Positions 1 through 8,996 of a DNA stretch of 64,000 bases are shown piece after piece. Position numbers and translations under genes: made by a program. Numbering within the stretch: position 1 is the first letter of the stretch; each line of letters starts with the position of its first letter. Below the pieces are notes generated by a model. The model was given only the letters and a program-made list of their open reading frames with translations. It was not told the origin of the DNA and searched no databases. The stretch lies in contig NZ_NGKU01000001.1 of assembly GCF_002140915.1 (NCBI RefSeq), positions 2,116,738 to 2,180,737 on the forward strand. Reading direction: 5' to 3'. Origin of the DNA: Candidatus Enterococcus testudinis. Lineage in GTDB: Bacteria > Bacillota > Bacilli > Lactobacillales > Enterococcaceae.

Positions 1-556
1 TTTGCATTCTAAATTGATCCAAACGTATCAAAATGACCTGTTCATCGGCATTGACTTCGATCCATTCAGGAAATTTGAAACTGCGTTTGATCATTTTCAG
101 GACTTCGCTCGTTGGTAAATCTAGTGTACCGATCGATAAGCTTTTGGCTTTTAATTGCACATTGCCTTCTTCGGTCACGTAAGGATCAAAGTACAAATAA
201 AAAGTGATTGGAAATCCTAGAACCTGGAATTCCCCGGTCAACAGGGCTTCATTCCGCAATTCAAAATCATACGTGACATCTTGTCCTTTTTGAAAATCAG
301 ATAAGTAAAAATCAATCAACTGATTGACCTGACTTTTGTTGCTGTTGACAGTCAATACTGGACTACCTTCCCGCTGGACCAATTCAGTACTTTCATTCAA
401 ACCAGTCTCTCTTTGCTGAAAAATTCTTGAAGCAAAAAAGATGGTCGTTCCTAAAATCACGCCTGCTAAAACGAGAAAGGCAATTTTCCAATAATTAATT
501 GTCTTTTCTGTTTTCACACTTGTTGTAGGTTCTGGCTTCTTTTGATTCGGCTTCAT
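1..556 (-). CDS. ypmS: YpmS-family (DUF2140) membrane-anchored protein, 3' end outside window
   Basis: This partial gene has its start in the window and its 3' end beyond position 1. About 185 residues are visible: a Lys/Pro-rich cytoplasmic tail, one hydrophobic segment at about residues 22-43 (WKIAFLVLAGVILG...), then an extracellular part with the patterns LIDFYLSDFQKGQDV and LGFPITFYLYFDPYV typical of the YpmS family. The family's function is unknown. The ATG overlaps the stop of the upstream SGNH gene (ATGA at 556-553), and a GGAGGAAT ribosome site lies at about 561-568, so the two are translationally coupled. The same pair (ypmR-ypmS) is adjacent in Bacillus, which supports the name. 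The start is certain; the function is not. Confidence 0.8.
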   Translation of the reverse strand, partial: MKPNQKKPEPTTSVKTEKTINYWKIAFLVLAGVILGTTIFFASRIFQQRETGLNESTELVQREGSPVLTVNSNKSQVNQLIDFYLSDFQKGQDVTYDFELRNEALLTGEFQVLGFPITFYLYFDPYVTEEGNVQLKAKSLSIGTLDLPTSEVLKMIKRSFKFPEWIEVNADEQVILIRLDQFRMQ

Positions 557-1527
557 TCTGATTCCTCCTGTACCAGCCACTGGTCTTGTGTTTTGATCAA
601 TTCATCTCTGACCGCATTGGCCATCAGTTGATAGCCTAAATTATTCGGGTGAAAGCGATCCCCTTCATACAAGACATTGTTGGTGATATTATTGGTGATG
701 GTTTCTTGACTATCCTGAGAAGATGCACTTTCTGCCGTTGTTTCAGACGATGACGTTGTTGTTTCAGACGTGCTGGTCGTCTCGTCAGTGGCTTCATCCT
801 CGGCATCTTCCGTATCAGCAATTCCGACTTCATCGCTTAATCCTTTATATAATAAATCATTGATTGGAATAAAATAAGCATTCGTCTGCTGTTTGATAAA
901 GCTGTCCGTTTGGGCATTCCAATTGTCTATGATCGTTTGCATATCTGTGATTTCTGGAAAGTTTAAATAGAAAGGATTATAAATCCCCAACACATAAATC
1001 GGAGCGTCCGCATTTAGCGAGCGAATTTGGCTGAACATCTCTGTCATTCGCTCGGAGTAATCCGCCATCGGTTCAGTAAAAGAATCAATGCTCAGTCCGA
1101 AAAATTTGGATTGAATCACTTTCAAGACATCATTTCCGCCAACAGTGAGGGTGATCAAATCAGCCTCACCTAAATCTGTCCGTAAATCTTCATCATTCTT
1201 GACCCGTTTTAAAATTTGATCGCTACGTTCACCGGCTACCCCATAATTTTTGGTGACCAGATTCGTTAACCCATATCGATCTTGTAAATCACCCGCTACG
1301 ATCGGTACAAATCCGCCTCGAGCGGTTTCATCTCCAACGCCTTCTGTTAGCGAGTCACCCAAAGCCACATATTCGATCGTTTCTTTGGCAGCATCGCTGG
1401 CCGCCAATTGGCCGCTAGGCGATAACAAGGGTGCTGCTTTGGGAATGGCTAGATGAAAGATGGTCCCTGTTGCACAAGCAATCAAACCGACTATCAATAT
1501 ATATATCCCCGTTTTTTTCCACTTCAA
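553..1527 (-). CDS. Membrane-anchored SGNH/GDSL esterase or lipase (YpmR-like)
   Basis: A 324-residue secreted or anchored hydrolase of the SGNH superfamily. Residues 7-29 form a signal anchor. The catalytic blocks are GDSL at 57-60 (nucleophile Ser59), GGND at 130-133, and D290/H293 in EGDRFHPN. The family hydrolyses ester bonds in lipids or acylated glycans; the substrate here is unknown. The start is TTG at 1527, chosen because it gives a complete signal anchor and has AAGGGG upstream; no ATG exists before residue 155. A stretch rich in Asp, Glu, Ser and Thr (about 238-275) sits just before the catalytic Asp-His block and looks like a flexible loop. It overlaps the ypmS-like gene by 4 nt and is probably cotranscribed with it. 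Confidence 0.85.
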   Translation of the reverse strand: MKWKKTGIYILIVGLIACATGTIFHLAIPKAAPLLSPSGQLAASDAAKETIEYVALGDSLTEGVGDETARGGFVPIVAGDLQDRYGLTNLVTKNYGVAGERSDQILKRVKNDEDLRTDLGEADLITLTVGGNDVLKVIQSKFFGLSIDSFTEPMADYSERMTEMFSQIRSLNADAPIYVLGIYNPFYLNFPEITDMQTIIDNWNAQTDSFIKQQTNAYFIPINDLLYKGLSDEVGIADTEDAEDEATDETTSTSETTTSSSETTAESASSQDSQETITNNITNNVLYEGDRFHPNNLGYQLMANAVRDELIKTQDQWLVQEESE

Positions 1528-1632
1528 CTTTATCCAAACCCCTTACTTGTAATCTTTGCTATTTTAACAAAATTCTCATCAATTGCCTAGCAGTATTCAT
1601 TCTTTTCGGAAGACGAATCAATGAAAAATAAT

Positions 1633-1666
1633 AAAAAACGATTCGCATGTCGACGAATCGTTTTTT
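1633..1666 (-). terminator. Rho-independent terminator after degV
   Basis: The arms AAAAAACGATTCG and CGAATCGTTTTTT pair around an 8-nt loop. The hairpin lies 15 nt past the degV stop and separates it from the SGNH gene. T-runs on both sides would let it work in either direction. Confidence 0.85.
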
Positions 1667-1681
1667 TAAGTCCTACAGGTA

Positions 1682-2527
1682 TTACACGGTGCTGTAAGTA
1701 ATGGCAAAAGCCCCTTTACCCGTATGTGTGGCAATGATCGGTGTCGTATGCAATAACGGAATATCCAATTCTGGAAAAGCTTCCTGCAACTCACGCTTAA
1801 AGCGTTCTGTGATTTCTAAGCCTTCCGCATGAGAGATTCCGATTTTGGTGACTTTCGGCAATTGCTGCAGTTCGTTCTTTAATTCTTCGAACCATTTATT
1901 GAAGGTTTTGACCCCACGACCCTTGACCACAGGAATCAATTCAGAATGGTGGAAGTCCATGATGACTTTCATGTTCAACAAACTAGACAACAAGCCTGTC
2001 GCCCGGCTGATCCGGCCACCTTTGACTAAATTCTCCAATGTCGATACACCAATAAATAATGTCGTATTGTCCCTTACATGCTCGACTTCAGGCAGCACTT
2101 CGGCCAACGACTTTCCTTGTTGGGCAAGTTCCGCTGCACGTATCACTTGAAAGGCCAATGCTTGGTCAGTGGTGTCGCTATCGATCACCGTCACCTTTGC
2201 TTTGGATAATTGACTGGCTTGACGCGCAGCTTCCACTGTACCGCTCAATCCTTTGGTCATATGGATCGCCAATACTTCACTGCCATCTTTGCCTAGTTCA
2301 TCAAACAACTCAACAAAATGACCAATCGGCGGTTGACTGGTTTTCGGTAATTCTTTTGCTTGACCCATCATTTGCATAAATTTCTCGCCGGGAAGTGTCT
2401 CATCATCAGGATAGACGATACCATCGATCATTACAGATAGTGGGACGACATGGATCCCCAAAGCATCGCGAACACTTGGTTCCATGGTGCAAGAAGAATC
2501 AGTCACAATTTTAAGATTTGCCATCAT
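1682..2527 (-). CDS. degV: DegV family fatty-acid-binding protein
   Basis: A 281-residue cytosolic DegV protein. The hallmark VTDSSCTM lies at residues 8-15, the DYDDETLPGEKF-like region near 40-50, the THMTKGLSGT-type fatty-acid loop near 93-102 (HMTKGLSGT), and GRISRATG near 172-179. Proteins of this family bind a fatty acid between two domains; several act as FakB, presenting the fatty acid to the kinase FakA. No fakA is visible here. The start is one of two adjacent ATGs at 2527 and 2524, with only a weak GAGAG ribosome site. It is a single-gene unit with its own terminator downstream and divergent from the hemolysin-III-like gene. Confidence 0.9.
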   Translation of the reverse strand: MMANLKIVTDSSCTMEPSVRDALGIHVVPLSVMIDGIVYPDDETLPGEKFMQMMGQAKELPKTSQPPIGHFVELFDELGKDGSEVLAIHMTKGLSGTVEAARQASQLSKAKVTVIDSDTTDQALAFQVIRAAELAQQGKSLAEVLPEVEHVRDNTTLFIGVSTLENLVKGGRISRATGLLSSLLNMKVIMDFHHSELIPVVKGRGVKTFNKWFEELKNELQQLPKVTKIGISHAEGLEITERFKRELQEAFPELDIPLLHTTPIIATHTGKGAFAITYSTV

Positions 2528-2584
2528 ATATTCACTCTCTCTTTAAATCAGGTCTCTTTTCGTGGTAAAATAACCGTAGACCAT

Positions 2585-2599
2585 TTATACTTAGTATAA
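2585..2599. promoter_or_regulatory. Palindromic overlapping -10 elements, degV / hlyIII
   Basis: The 15-bp palindrome TTATACTTAGTATAA lies between the divergent genes. Each strand carries a TATACT-like -10, so the two promoters appear to overlap. No good -35 is seen on either side. Inference from sequence only. Confidence 0.4.
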
Positions 2600-2650
2600 C
2601 AGAGAGAAAAAATTTTTTCATCTAATTTTGATTTAGAAGGACGGTGCCTT

Positions 2651-3304
2651 ATGCAGCATATGAAATTTAGTCGCAAATATTTGATCGTCAATGAAGTATT
2701 AAACGCCGTGACCCACGGTATTGGGTTTGGCTTAAGCGTAGCAGGACTGGTCCTTCTATTAGTCAAAGGTGCGCGCCTAGGGTCTCCGATTCATGTGGTT
2801 TCTTATGCGATCTACGGATCAATGATGATCTTGCTTTTTTTGTTTTCCACACTCTTTCATAGCCTGATTTTCACTCGTGCGAAAAAAGTCTTTCAAGTGT
2901 TTGACCATGCGTCGATCTTTTTGTTGATTGCTGGCAGCTATACCCCTTTTTGTTTGCTGAGTATCCAAGGGTGGTTAGGTTGGTCTCTCTTCATTTTGAT
3001 TTGGCTATTGGCTATCAGCGGGATCGTCTACAAGTCTCTGACCTTACATAAAAAAGAGACTGTTTCAAAAGTGTCAACATTGATCTATATCATCATGGGC
3101 TGGTTATGCGTGATCGCCTTCAAACCTTTGATTGAGAATCTTGGTTTCTGGGGTACCTTTCTACTTGCCAGCGGTGGTGTTTCTTATACAGTAGGGGCGC
3201 TTTTCTATAGTTTAAAGAATGTGCGGTTTATGCATGTTGTTTGGCACTTATTCGTTATGTTAGGTGCTGGCTTGATGTTCTTCTCCGTTTTGCTTTTTAC
3301 CTGA
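2651..3304 (+). CDS. Hemolysin III family (YqfA/PAQR-type) membrane protein
   Basis: A 217-residue protein with seven predicted membrane segments. Family marks are the N-terminal NEVLNAVTHGIGFG (residues 14-27), STLFHSL near 72-78, DHASIFLLIAGSYTPF near 95-110 and the C-terminal HVVWHLFVMLGA. The conserved Ser/His/Asp/His residues match the metal-site pattern of the PAQR-like superfamily. Its role in bacteria is unclear: family members were named for hemolysis in an overexpression assay, and some affect membrane lipid homeostasis. The ATG at 2651 follows AAGGA by 9 nt. It stands alone and converges on dfrA, with a shared terminator between them. Confidence 0.88.
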   Translation: MQHMKFSRKYLIVNEVLNAVTHGIGFGLSVAGLVLLLVKGARLGSPIHVVSYAIYGSMMILLFLFSTLFHSLIFTRAKKVFQVFDHASIFLLIAGSYTPFCLLSIQGWLGWSLFILIWLLAISGIVYKSLTLHKKETVSKVSTLIYIIMGWLCVIAFKPLIENLGFWGTFLLASGGVSYTVGALFYSLKNVRFMHVVWHLFVMLGAGLMFFSVLLFT

Positions 3305-3319
3305 TTGAACAATAACACG

Positions 3320-3366
3320 AAAGATCCGAAGACTTCTCAATGAGCAGAAGTTTCCGGATCTTTTTT
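3320..3366. terminator. Bidirectional terminator between hlyIII and dfrA
   Basis: AAAGATCCGAAGACTTCT pairs with AGAAGTTTCCGGATCTTT around an 8-nt loop, with one internal mismatch. T-runs flank both sides, and it serves both convergent genes; it slightly overlaps the dfrA stop. Confidence 0.88.
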
Positions 3367-3853
3367 ATTTTTTCTGATAAAATTCGAATTGGTGCCGATA
3401 CTTGTTGCGGTCATCCACCACTCCGGGAATTGTTTTGGTCAGTGCCCATTTGTCCCAATCAATCTCTGGGAAGAAGACATCCCCAGTGAAAGTCTCATCG
3501 ATCACGGTCCGATATAATTGGTCGCAATCCTCGATCATCGTGTCAAAGACACCGGCTCCGCCTGTGAGAAAGACAGGATGATCTTGTTCTTTGGTATACG
3601 CCAAGATTTCTTCTCGGTTATGCATCACTAAGACACCTTCTGCTTGATAAGCAGGATCACTTGTCAAAACAATCGTGGTACGTTGCGGTAACGGTCGTCG
3701 ATTCATACCTTCGAAGGTTTTTCGCCCCATAATGATTGTATTGTTGATTGTTTGGTCTTTAAAAAATTTCAAATCATTGGGCAGATGCCATGGCAACGTG
3801 CCATTTTCTCCAATCAGCCCTTGTTTATCTTGTGCCCATAAAGCGATCAACAT
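3365..3853 (-). CDS. folA: Dihydrofolate reductase
   Basis: A 162-residue DHFR, which reduces dihydrofolate to tetrahydrofolate with NADPH and regenerates the cofactor oxidised by thymidylate synthase next door. Family motifs seen are ALWAQDKQGLIGENGTLPW (residues 4-22), the acidic residue in LPNDLKFFK that protonates the substrate, IMGRKTFEG (about 41-49) and LTGGAGVF (NADPH-binding Gly-Gly). Length is normal for a chromosomal enzyme. It follows thyA by 64 nt with its own GAAGGGGAG ribosome site and is the last gene of an ABC-F/thyA/folA unit. No acquired resistance-type (dfr cassette) feature is evident; it is the trimethoprim target. Confidence 0.96.
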   Translation of the reverse strand: MLIALWAQDKQGLIGENGTLPWHLPNDLKFFKDQTINNTIIMGRKTFEGMNRRPLPQRTTIVLTSDPAYQAEGVLVMHNREEILAYTKEQDHPVFLTGGAGVFDTMIEDCDQLYRTVIDETFTGDVFFPEIDWDKWALTKTIPGVVDDRNKYRHQFEFYQKK

Positions 3854-3917
3854 AAGTGATTACTCCCCTTCTTCATATAATGATTTGGTTATTGCTGTAA
3901 AAAGATTTGCAAATGTC

Positions 3918-4865
3918 TTACACCGCGATCGGTGCTTTGATCGTTGGGTGAGGATCATAGCCTTCTAGAGAAATATCCGCCAGTTCAAAGTCAAAGATTG
4001 ATCGTTTATCTGGATTCAATACCAATTGCGGTGCAGGTCGAATGTCACGACTCAGTTGTTCTTTCATTTGCTCGAAATGATTGCTGTATAAATGGGCATC
4101 CCCCAGTGTATGGACGAACTCACCTACCGCTAAACCTGTTTCATGGGCAATCAAATGGGTCAACAACGCATAACTAGCAATATTGAACGGCACACCCAAG
4201 AAGACATCTGCACTGCGTTGATACAGCTGACAGCTCAAGCGACCATCGTGGACATAGAACTGAAACATTGTATGACAGGGTGGTAAAGCCATGGATGGCA
4301 CATCTTCAGGATTCCAGGCTGAAACAATCAAACGTCTAGAGTCGGGGGTCGTTTTGATCATGTCGATCACTTCTTGAATCTGATCGATGAAGCCGCCTTT
4401 GGCTTTTTCCCAGTGGCGCCATTGATACCCATATACGTGGCCTAAATCACCATGTTTTTTGGCAAAATCATCATCTGTCAAAATCAGCGAACAAAATGCC
4501 GCCAACTCCTCTTGATACTGTGCATTGAAAGCTTCGTCTACTAACGAACGGCGGCCAAAATCGGTCATATCAGGACCTGTGTAATCCTCGCTTTTCACAT
4601 AGCGTTCAAAAGCCCATTCATCCCAGATGTGGTTCTTGTGCGCAAGTAAATAGCGAATATTGGTATCGCCTTTCAAGAACCATAGCAACTCGCTTTTGAT
4701 CAGACCGAAGGGTACGCGTTTGGTTGTCAGCAAAGGAAACCCTTCTGACAAATCGAAGCGCATCTGATGGCCAAAAATACTGCGGGTCCCTGTGCCGGTC
4801 CGATCTCCTTTGTCATTGCCTTCGGTTAAAATTTTCTTTCCTAAATCTAAATATGCTTGTTCCAT
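3918..4865 (-). CDS. thyA: Thymidylate synthase
   Basis: A 315-residue thymidylate synthase that methylates dUMP to dTMP using methylene-tetrahydrofolate. The nucleophile is Cys197 in the [13 protein letters not shown] block, followed by [17 protein letters not shown] and the dUMP-binding region GDAHLYSNH. The length, about 50 residues more than the E. coli enzyme, matches the Lactobacillus-type enzyme with an insertion in the small domain (around residues 90-140). The start ATG has GAAGGGAG 6 nt upstream and lies 15 nt after the ABC-F stop, so the genes are cotranscribed. Confidence 0.97.
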   Translation of the reverse strand: MEQAYLDLGKKILTEGNDKGDRTGTGTRSIFGHQMRFDLSEGFPLLTTKRVPFGLIKSELLWFLKGDTNIRYLLAHKNHIWDEWAFERYVKSEDYTGPDMTDFGRRSLVDEAFNAQYQEELAAFCSLILTDDDFAKKHGDLGHVYGYQWRHWEKAKGGFIDQIQEVIDMIKTTPDSRRLIVSAWNPEDVPSMALPPCHTMFQFYVHDGRLSCQLYQRSADVFLGVPFNIASYALLTHLIAHETGLAVGEFVHTLGDAHLYSNHFEQMKEQLSRDIRPAPQLVLNPDKRSIFDFELADISLEGYDPHPTIKAPIAV

Positions 4866-4880
4866 AAGCGACTCCCTTCG

Positions 4881-6782
4881 TTAGACAAATTCACTTAAAT
4901 ATTCCCAGCGATCCATTTTTTCTGAAAGCTGAGCTTGTACATCCGCAATGTCATTTTGCAATTGCTGCAGCTTCGTAAAGTCAGCCCCTTGGTGGTTCAT
5001 CTCTTCCGTCAAGGCTTCTTCCTTCTCTTCCAAAGCAGCAATGTCATCTTCAATGGTTGCCCATTCCTTTTGTTCCATATAACTTAATTTCTTTTTGACA
5101 GCAACGGGGGGCTGCTCTTGATTGACGACGCGTACGTCTTTTTCAGGATTCTTCATACGTGCTTCCTCAGCACCTTTGGTTGTTTGTTTTGCCAAATAAT
5201 CATTGATCGATCCGTAGTAGGATTCGATCACGCTGCGACCTTCAAAAATCAATAGTTTTTCTGCCACTTTATCCAAAAAGTAGCGATCATGAGAAACCGT
5301 AATGACCGCGCCTGGAAATGATTCAAGATAACTTTCAAGGACAGTCAATGTGTCGATATCTAAATCATTTGTCGGTTCATCCAATAATAAGACATTCGGT
5401 TGACCAATCAATAATTTCAATAAAAACAACCGACGTTTCTCTCCACCAGATAGTTTACCGATTTTGGTGCCATGCATCGAGCGGGGAAACAAAAATTGTT
5501 CCAGCATTTCTGCCACACTGACTTGGCTGCCGTCAGCTTTTTGTACTTCCTCAGCTGCTTCTTGCAAGTAAGCAATCATACGTTGTTCCGGATCCATTGC
5601 TTCATTGGTCTGGGTATAGTATGCCAATTTGACTGTACTGCCCGTGATCAATTGCCCGGAATCAAGCGTGATCCGACCGGCCAATATGTTCAATAGTGTA
5701 GACTTTCCAGCGCCATTTTCACCAGTGATCCCTAGGCGCTCTCGCGATTGGATCAAGAGGTCAAAATCTTGCAGCAGTTGTAAATCATCAATAGCATAAG
5801 AAGCATGTTTCAGTTCTAGCACTTGCTTGCCTAAGCGGGTCGCAGCCACATCAATAGCGACATCGCCATTTCGTTTGACTTGATTCAGATTGTCTTTTAA
5901 ATCATCAAAACGATCGATTCGGGCTTGTTGCTTGGTAGATCGGGCTTTGGCACCCGTTCGGATCCACGCCAGCTCATGTTTGTACAACTGTTTGCGTTTG
6001 TCTTCTTGTGTTTCTTCTACCCGCTCTCTTTCTGCCCGGGCATGCAGATAGGTTTCATAGTTCCCTTGGTATTCATGGATTTTACCGAAGGACAACTCAA
6101 AAATACGATTGACGACACGATCTAAGAAATAACGATCATGGGTCACCATCATCAAGGCACCGCGGTATTGTTTCAAATAGCCTTCCAACCACTGGATCGC
6201 ATCATAGTCTAAATGGTTAGTAGGTTCATCTAATAACAATAAGTCAGGTTCATCAATCAAGACTTGTGCCAAACCAACCCGTTTCTTTTGACCACCAGAC
6301 AGTTGTTTCACTTGTTGTTCCAAATTGCTGATGCCTAACTTTTGTAAAATGATCTTGGCAGTTGTATCAGTATGCCAAGCATCTGCTTTATTCATCGCTT
6401 CTTCAGCAGCTTGGTATTGCTGCAAGATTTTGGCATCCCCACTATTGCCTTCTAAAGCCAACAGCGCTTTTTCATAATTGCGAACCACACGAATCAGCTG
6501 GCTCGTTCCTTGGAAAACTGCATCCACGACGGAAAGTTCTTCTGACAGTTGATCGTCTTGAGATAAAAAGCCGATCCGGTAATCTTGTGCAGCAAAAACA
6601 GCTGGCAGATCCCCATCTCCGCGGTCGATTCCAGCAATAATTTTCAATAAACTTGATTTTCCCGTTCCATTGACACCAATCAAACCAATCCGGTCTTTTT
6701 CATGAATCAGAAAAGATAACTGATCGAATAATGTTTTCTCACCGTAAGTTTTTCGCAAGTCACTTACTTTCAATTCTTTCAC
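4881..6782 (-). CDS. ABC-F family ATPase (YfmR/Uup-like)
   Basis: A 633-residue soluble protein with two ABC ATPase domains and no membrane part. Walker A motifs are GVNGTGKSS (about 35) and GENGAGKST (about 357); signatures are LSGGQKKR and LSGGEKRR; the Walker B segments read LLLLDEPTNHLD and LLLDEPTNDLD. The charged linker between domains and the C-terminal coiled coil (about 560-633, ending DRWEYLSEFV) fit the Uup/YfmR branch, which acts on stalled ribosomes rather than in transport. The start is set at GTG 6782: it has GGAGG 7 nt upstream, while the earlier in-frame ATG at 6824 lies upstream of the -10 box. First gene of the thyA-folA unit. Confidence 0.9.
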   Translation of the reverse strand: MKELKVSDLRKTYGEKTLFDQLSFLIHEKDRIGLIGVNGTGKSSLLKIIAGIDRGDGDLPAVFAAQDYRIGFLSQDDQLSEELSVVDAVFQGTSQLIRVVRNYEKALLALEGNSGDAKILQQYQAAEEAMNKADAWHTDTTAKIILQKLGISNLEQQVKQLSGGQKKRVGLAQVLIDEPDLLLLDEPTNHLDYDAIQWLEGYLKQYRGALMMVTHDRYFLDRVVNRIFELSFGKIHEYQGNYETYLHARAERERVEETQEDKRKQLYKHELAWIRTGAKARSTKQQARIDRFDDLKDNLNQVKRNGDVAIDVAATRLGKQVLELKHASYAIDDLQLLQDFDLLIQSRERLGITGENGAGKSTLLNILAGRITLDSGQLITGSTVKLAYYTQTNEAMDPEQRMIAYLQEAAEEVQKADGSQVSVAEMLEQFLFPRSMHGTKIGKLSGGEKRRLFLLKLLIGQPNVLLLDEPTNDLDIDTLTVLESYLESFPGAVITVSHDRYFLDKVAEKLLIFEGRSVIESYYGSINDYLAKQTTKGAEEARMKNPEKDVRVVNQEQPPVAVKKKLSYMEQKEWATIEDDIAALEEKEEALTEEMNHQGADFTKLQQLQNDIADVQAQLSEKMDRWEYLSEFV

Positions 6783-6812
6783 AGCAAACCCTCCTGCTTT
6801 TTTTCTTCGCTC

Positions 6813-6821
6813 ATTGTACCA
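6813..6821 (-). promoter_or_regulatory. Extended -10 promoter of the ABC-F/thyA/folA unit
   Basis: TGGTACAAT on the minus strand is a TGn-extended -10, about 24 nt upstream of the GGAGG site. No clear -35 is visible. Its position excludes the upstream ATG as the start of the ABC-F gene. Confidence 0.55.
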
Positions 6822-6895
6822 CATTCTGACATTTCTTTCTTGTGGATTTCTTTTAAAAGATTATTCATCGTCTCAGCAATCGACCACACGAAAAT

Positions 6896-6936
6896 GCCCC
6901 AACTTCAACCTTTGGCTAAAGGCTGAAGTTGAGGCG
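6896..6936 (-). terminator. Terminator after the Na+/H+ antiporter gene
   Basis: On the minus strand GCCTCAACTTCAGCCTTT pairs with AAAGGTTGAAGTTGGGGC around AGCC, followed by ATTTTCG. A long stable stem with a short T-run, 20 nt past the antiporter stop. Confidence 0.8.
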
Positions 6937-6956
6937 TTTGTCGAGGGATCATGCGA

Positions 6957-8993
6957 TCAATGTCTAAACATCTGCTGCTTGGGCTGTTCATCGGCCCGAG
7001 ACATTGCATAAGATTCTAGCAGGTTGACATTCCGACGGTATTCATTGGCGGATAAGGTAGAGATTTTCTCGCTGACCTCATATTCATCAATGGTTTTGCG
7101 TTCTAAATAATACCCCCACAAAATCTTTTTCACGAAAATCGGGTCTTCTTCGATCATGATCGTTTCAATAAAATTGCTATGTTCAAAACGCTTGATGCTC
7201 ATTTCCCTTTGGCGAATAAAGAAATTGATCAAAGAAGAATCATAAACATCTTCCAAGTTACTCAAACTATGAAAAATATACTCACTATTTTTTAAATAGA
7301 TTTTTTGCACTTCGGAAATATCACGCTGTTTCAATGCAGCTTTAAATTGCTGCTGACGCTGAATAAACAACCGGGGATGAAATATAATTCTTAAAAAACG
7401 CTGAATAAAGAATAACCAAAAACTAAAGAAAGAAAGAATTTGTTTGGCAAGCGAATGTTGTTGCTGAGAAATAAATCGTGAATAGAAACGGTACCCATTC
7501 AAACTCACTTGACCATTACGGTACGCTTCATCCAACCCATCTTGTTCGATGGATAAAATCAGCCCTTGAATTTCTTGGATTTCTTGTTTTTCTGAATCAG
7601 TCAAACTATTGCGATACAATTCCCAGCGGCGATTCTCATAGGAGTTGATCACAGCATCAATAGCCAAACGACCTTTATCAGATAGTTCTTTTTTCTCTTC
7701 AATCTCTAACTGTTCGATCACATCTTCTAAGATCAGTAAATGATTGAAATCCACACTTTCAGAAGCCTCACCATCTGCCAAATATGGCAAGACCATAACA
7801 CTGATCACTAATGTCAGCAAAATCACACAGGCGGTCAGAAACAGCAACAGGCTGCGTTCTTCAAATCTAGCGCCATTGACCATTACCGGCAAAATAAAAA
7901 TGGCTGCCAGACTGACAGTTCCTTTCACTCCACCAAATGTCAACAAGGCGGTTTCTCTTAAGGAAACTTGTTTCTTTGTTTGTAAGAAAAGGTAATAAAC
8001 CAATAAAAAAGCAAACCGAACCACAAAAATCATGGCTGTTACGATCAAAACCGTAAGGACCAAATGCCAGTTGGCATAACTTTTGCTCTCCCAAATCGGT
8101 GAAAAGACCTGTGACAGTTCTATCCCCAAGAACAAAAAGACCAGAGCATTCAACGTAAAGACGATCGTCGACCAAGTACTCCCTGAAATATTTGCCAGTT
8201 CTGCATCAAAAAGCGAAATCCGGCGCTTTCTTTGTGCTTGCGCCACGCCAGCTACAACCGCTGCAATAATGCCGGAAACACCAATCATTTCTGCTAACAG
8301 ATAGGCCGCAAATGGCAAAAGCAATTCAATCAAAAGGTAGACGGTTACATCTTGTGCCGAGATTTTTTCAATAAAACGCAAGATCTTCCGTTTGAGCCAA
8401 ACGACCAAATAACCAACCAGGCCGCCACCAATACTAGCAAACAACAATTGAAAACCCGCGTTAGCAACTGAAAAGGTCCCCGTTGTTAAGGCAACGATGG
8501 CGAACTGCAACGCAGTAACGCCAGAGGCATCGTTCAGCAAACCTTCGCCTTCAAGTACATGCATGATGTGTTTGGATATTTTTAAACGCTTCGCCAAAGA
8601 AGAAACTGCGACTGCGTCAGTAGGCCCTAATGCAGCACCAAAGGCAAAGCAGGCCGCGAGTGGAATGGTGGGCATCAGCCAATGCAATGTACCACCAACC
8701 GCAAACAAGGTCATCAGTACACCGCCAAAGGCCAGAAATAAAATGATTTTACTATTTTTAAGAATTTCGGGTACATCTGCGCGCTCACCTTCTCGAAATA
8801 GCAGTGGACCGATGATCATAACCAAAAACATTTCAGGTTCAAAGGCTATCTCTTGCCCCATTTCTGTTAACCCCAAAAGAATGCCTAAAATGATTTGAAT
8901 GAAAAAAATGGGTACTGAAGGCAAGATCTTACTTGCCACATTAGAGAGGGTAACGAGGATTGCGATGATAATGACGAGTTCAATAAATTCCAT
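6957..8993 (-). CDS. CPA1-family Na+(K+)/H+ antiporter (NhaP/NhaK type)
   Basis: A 678-residue membrane protein. Residues 1-405 form about 12 membrane segments with the family's ion-binding region GPTDAVAVSSLAK (about 124-136), LLNDASGVTALQFA (about 154-167) and the charged FGGVKGTVSLA block near 355. The remaining 270 residues are a cytosolic, helical, charged tail as in NhaK-like transporters. It likely exchanges Na+ or K+ for protons in pH and salt control. The ATG follows AGAGGG located inside the last codons of the upstream 93-aa gene, whose stop lies 3 nt before, so the two are translationally coupled. A terminator follows. Confidence 0.9.
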   Translation of the reverse strand: MEFIELVIIIAILVTLSNVASKILPSVPIFFIQIILGILLGLTEMGQEIAFEPEMFLVMIIGPLLFREGERADVPEILKNSKIILFLAFGGVLMTLFAVGGTLHWLMPTIPLAACFAFGAALGPTDAVAVSSLAKRLKISKHIMHVLEGEGLLNDASGVTALQFAIVALTTGTFSVANAGFQLLFASIGGGLVGYLVVWLKRKILRFIEKISAQDVTVYLLIELLLPFAAYLLAEMIGVSGIIAAVVAGVAQAQRKRRISLFDAELANISGSTWSTIVFTLNALVFLFLGIELSQVFSPIWESKSYANWHLVLTVLIVTAMIFVVRFAFLLVYYLFLQTKKQVSLRETALLTFGGVKGTVSLAAIFILPVMVNGARFEERSLLLFLTACVILLTLVISVMVLPYLADGEASESVDFNHLLILEDVIEQLEIEEKKELSDKGRLAIDAVINSYENRRWELYRNSLTDSEKQEIQEIQGLILSIEQDGLDEAYRNGQVSLNGYRFYSRFISQQQHSLAKQILSFFSFWLFFIQRFLRIIFHPRLFIQRQQQFKAALKQRDISEVQKIYLKNSEYIFHSLSNLEDVYDSSLINFFIRQREMSIKRFEHSNFIETIMIEEDPIFVKKILWGYYLERKTIDEYEVSEKISTLSANEYRRNVNLLESYAMSRADEQPKQQMFRH

Positions 8994-8996
8994 CCA

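Noticed and set aside
3365-3853. Acquired trimethoprim-resistance dihydrofolate reductase
   Set aside because: The gene sits in the usual chromosomal place behind thyA and has the typical length and motifs of a housekeeping enzyme.
8497-8898. 133-codon plus-strand open frame inside the antiporter gene
   Set aside because: Antisense shadow of a conserved membrane protein; no ribosome site or known motif.
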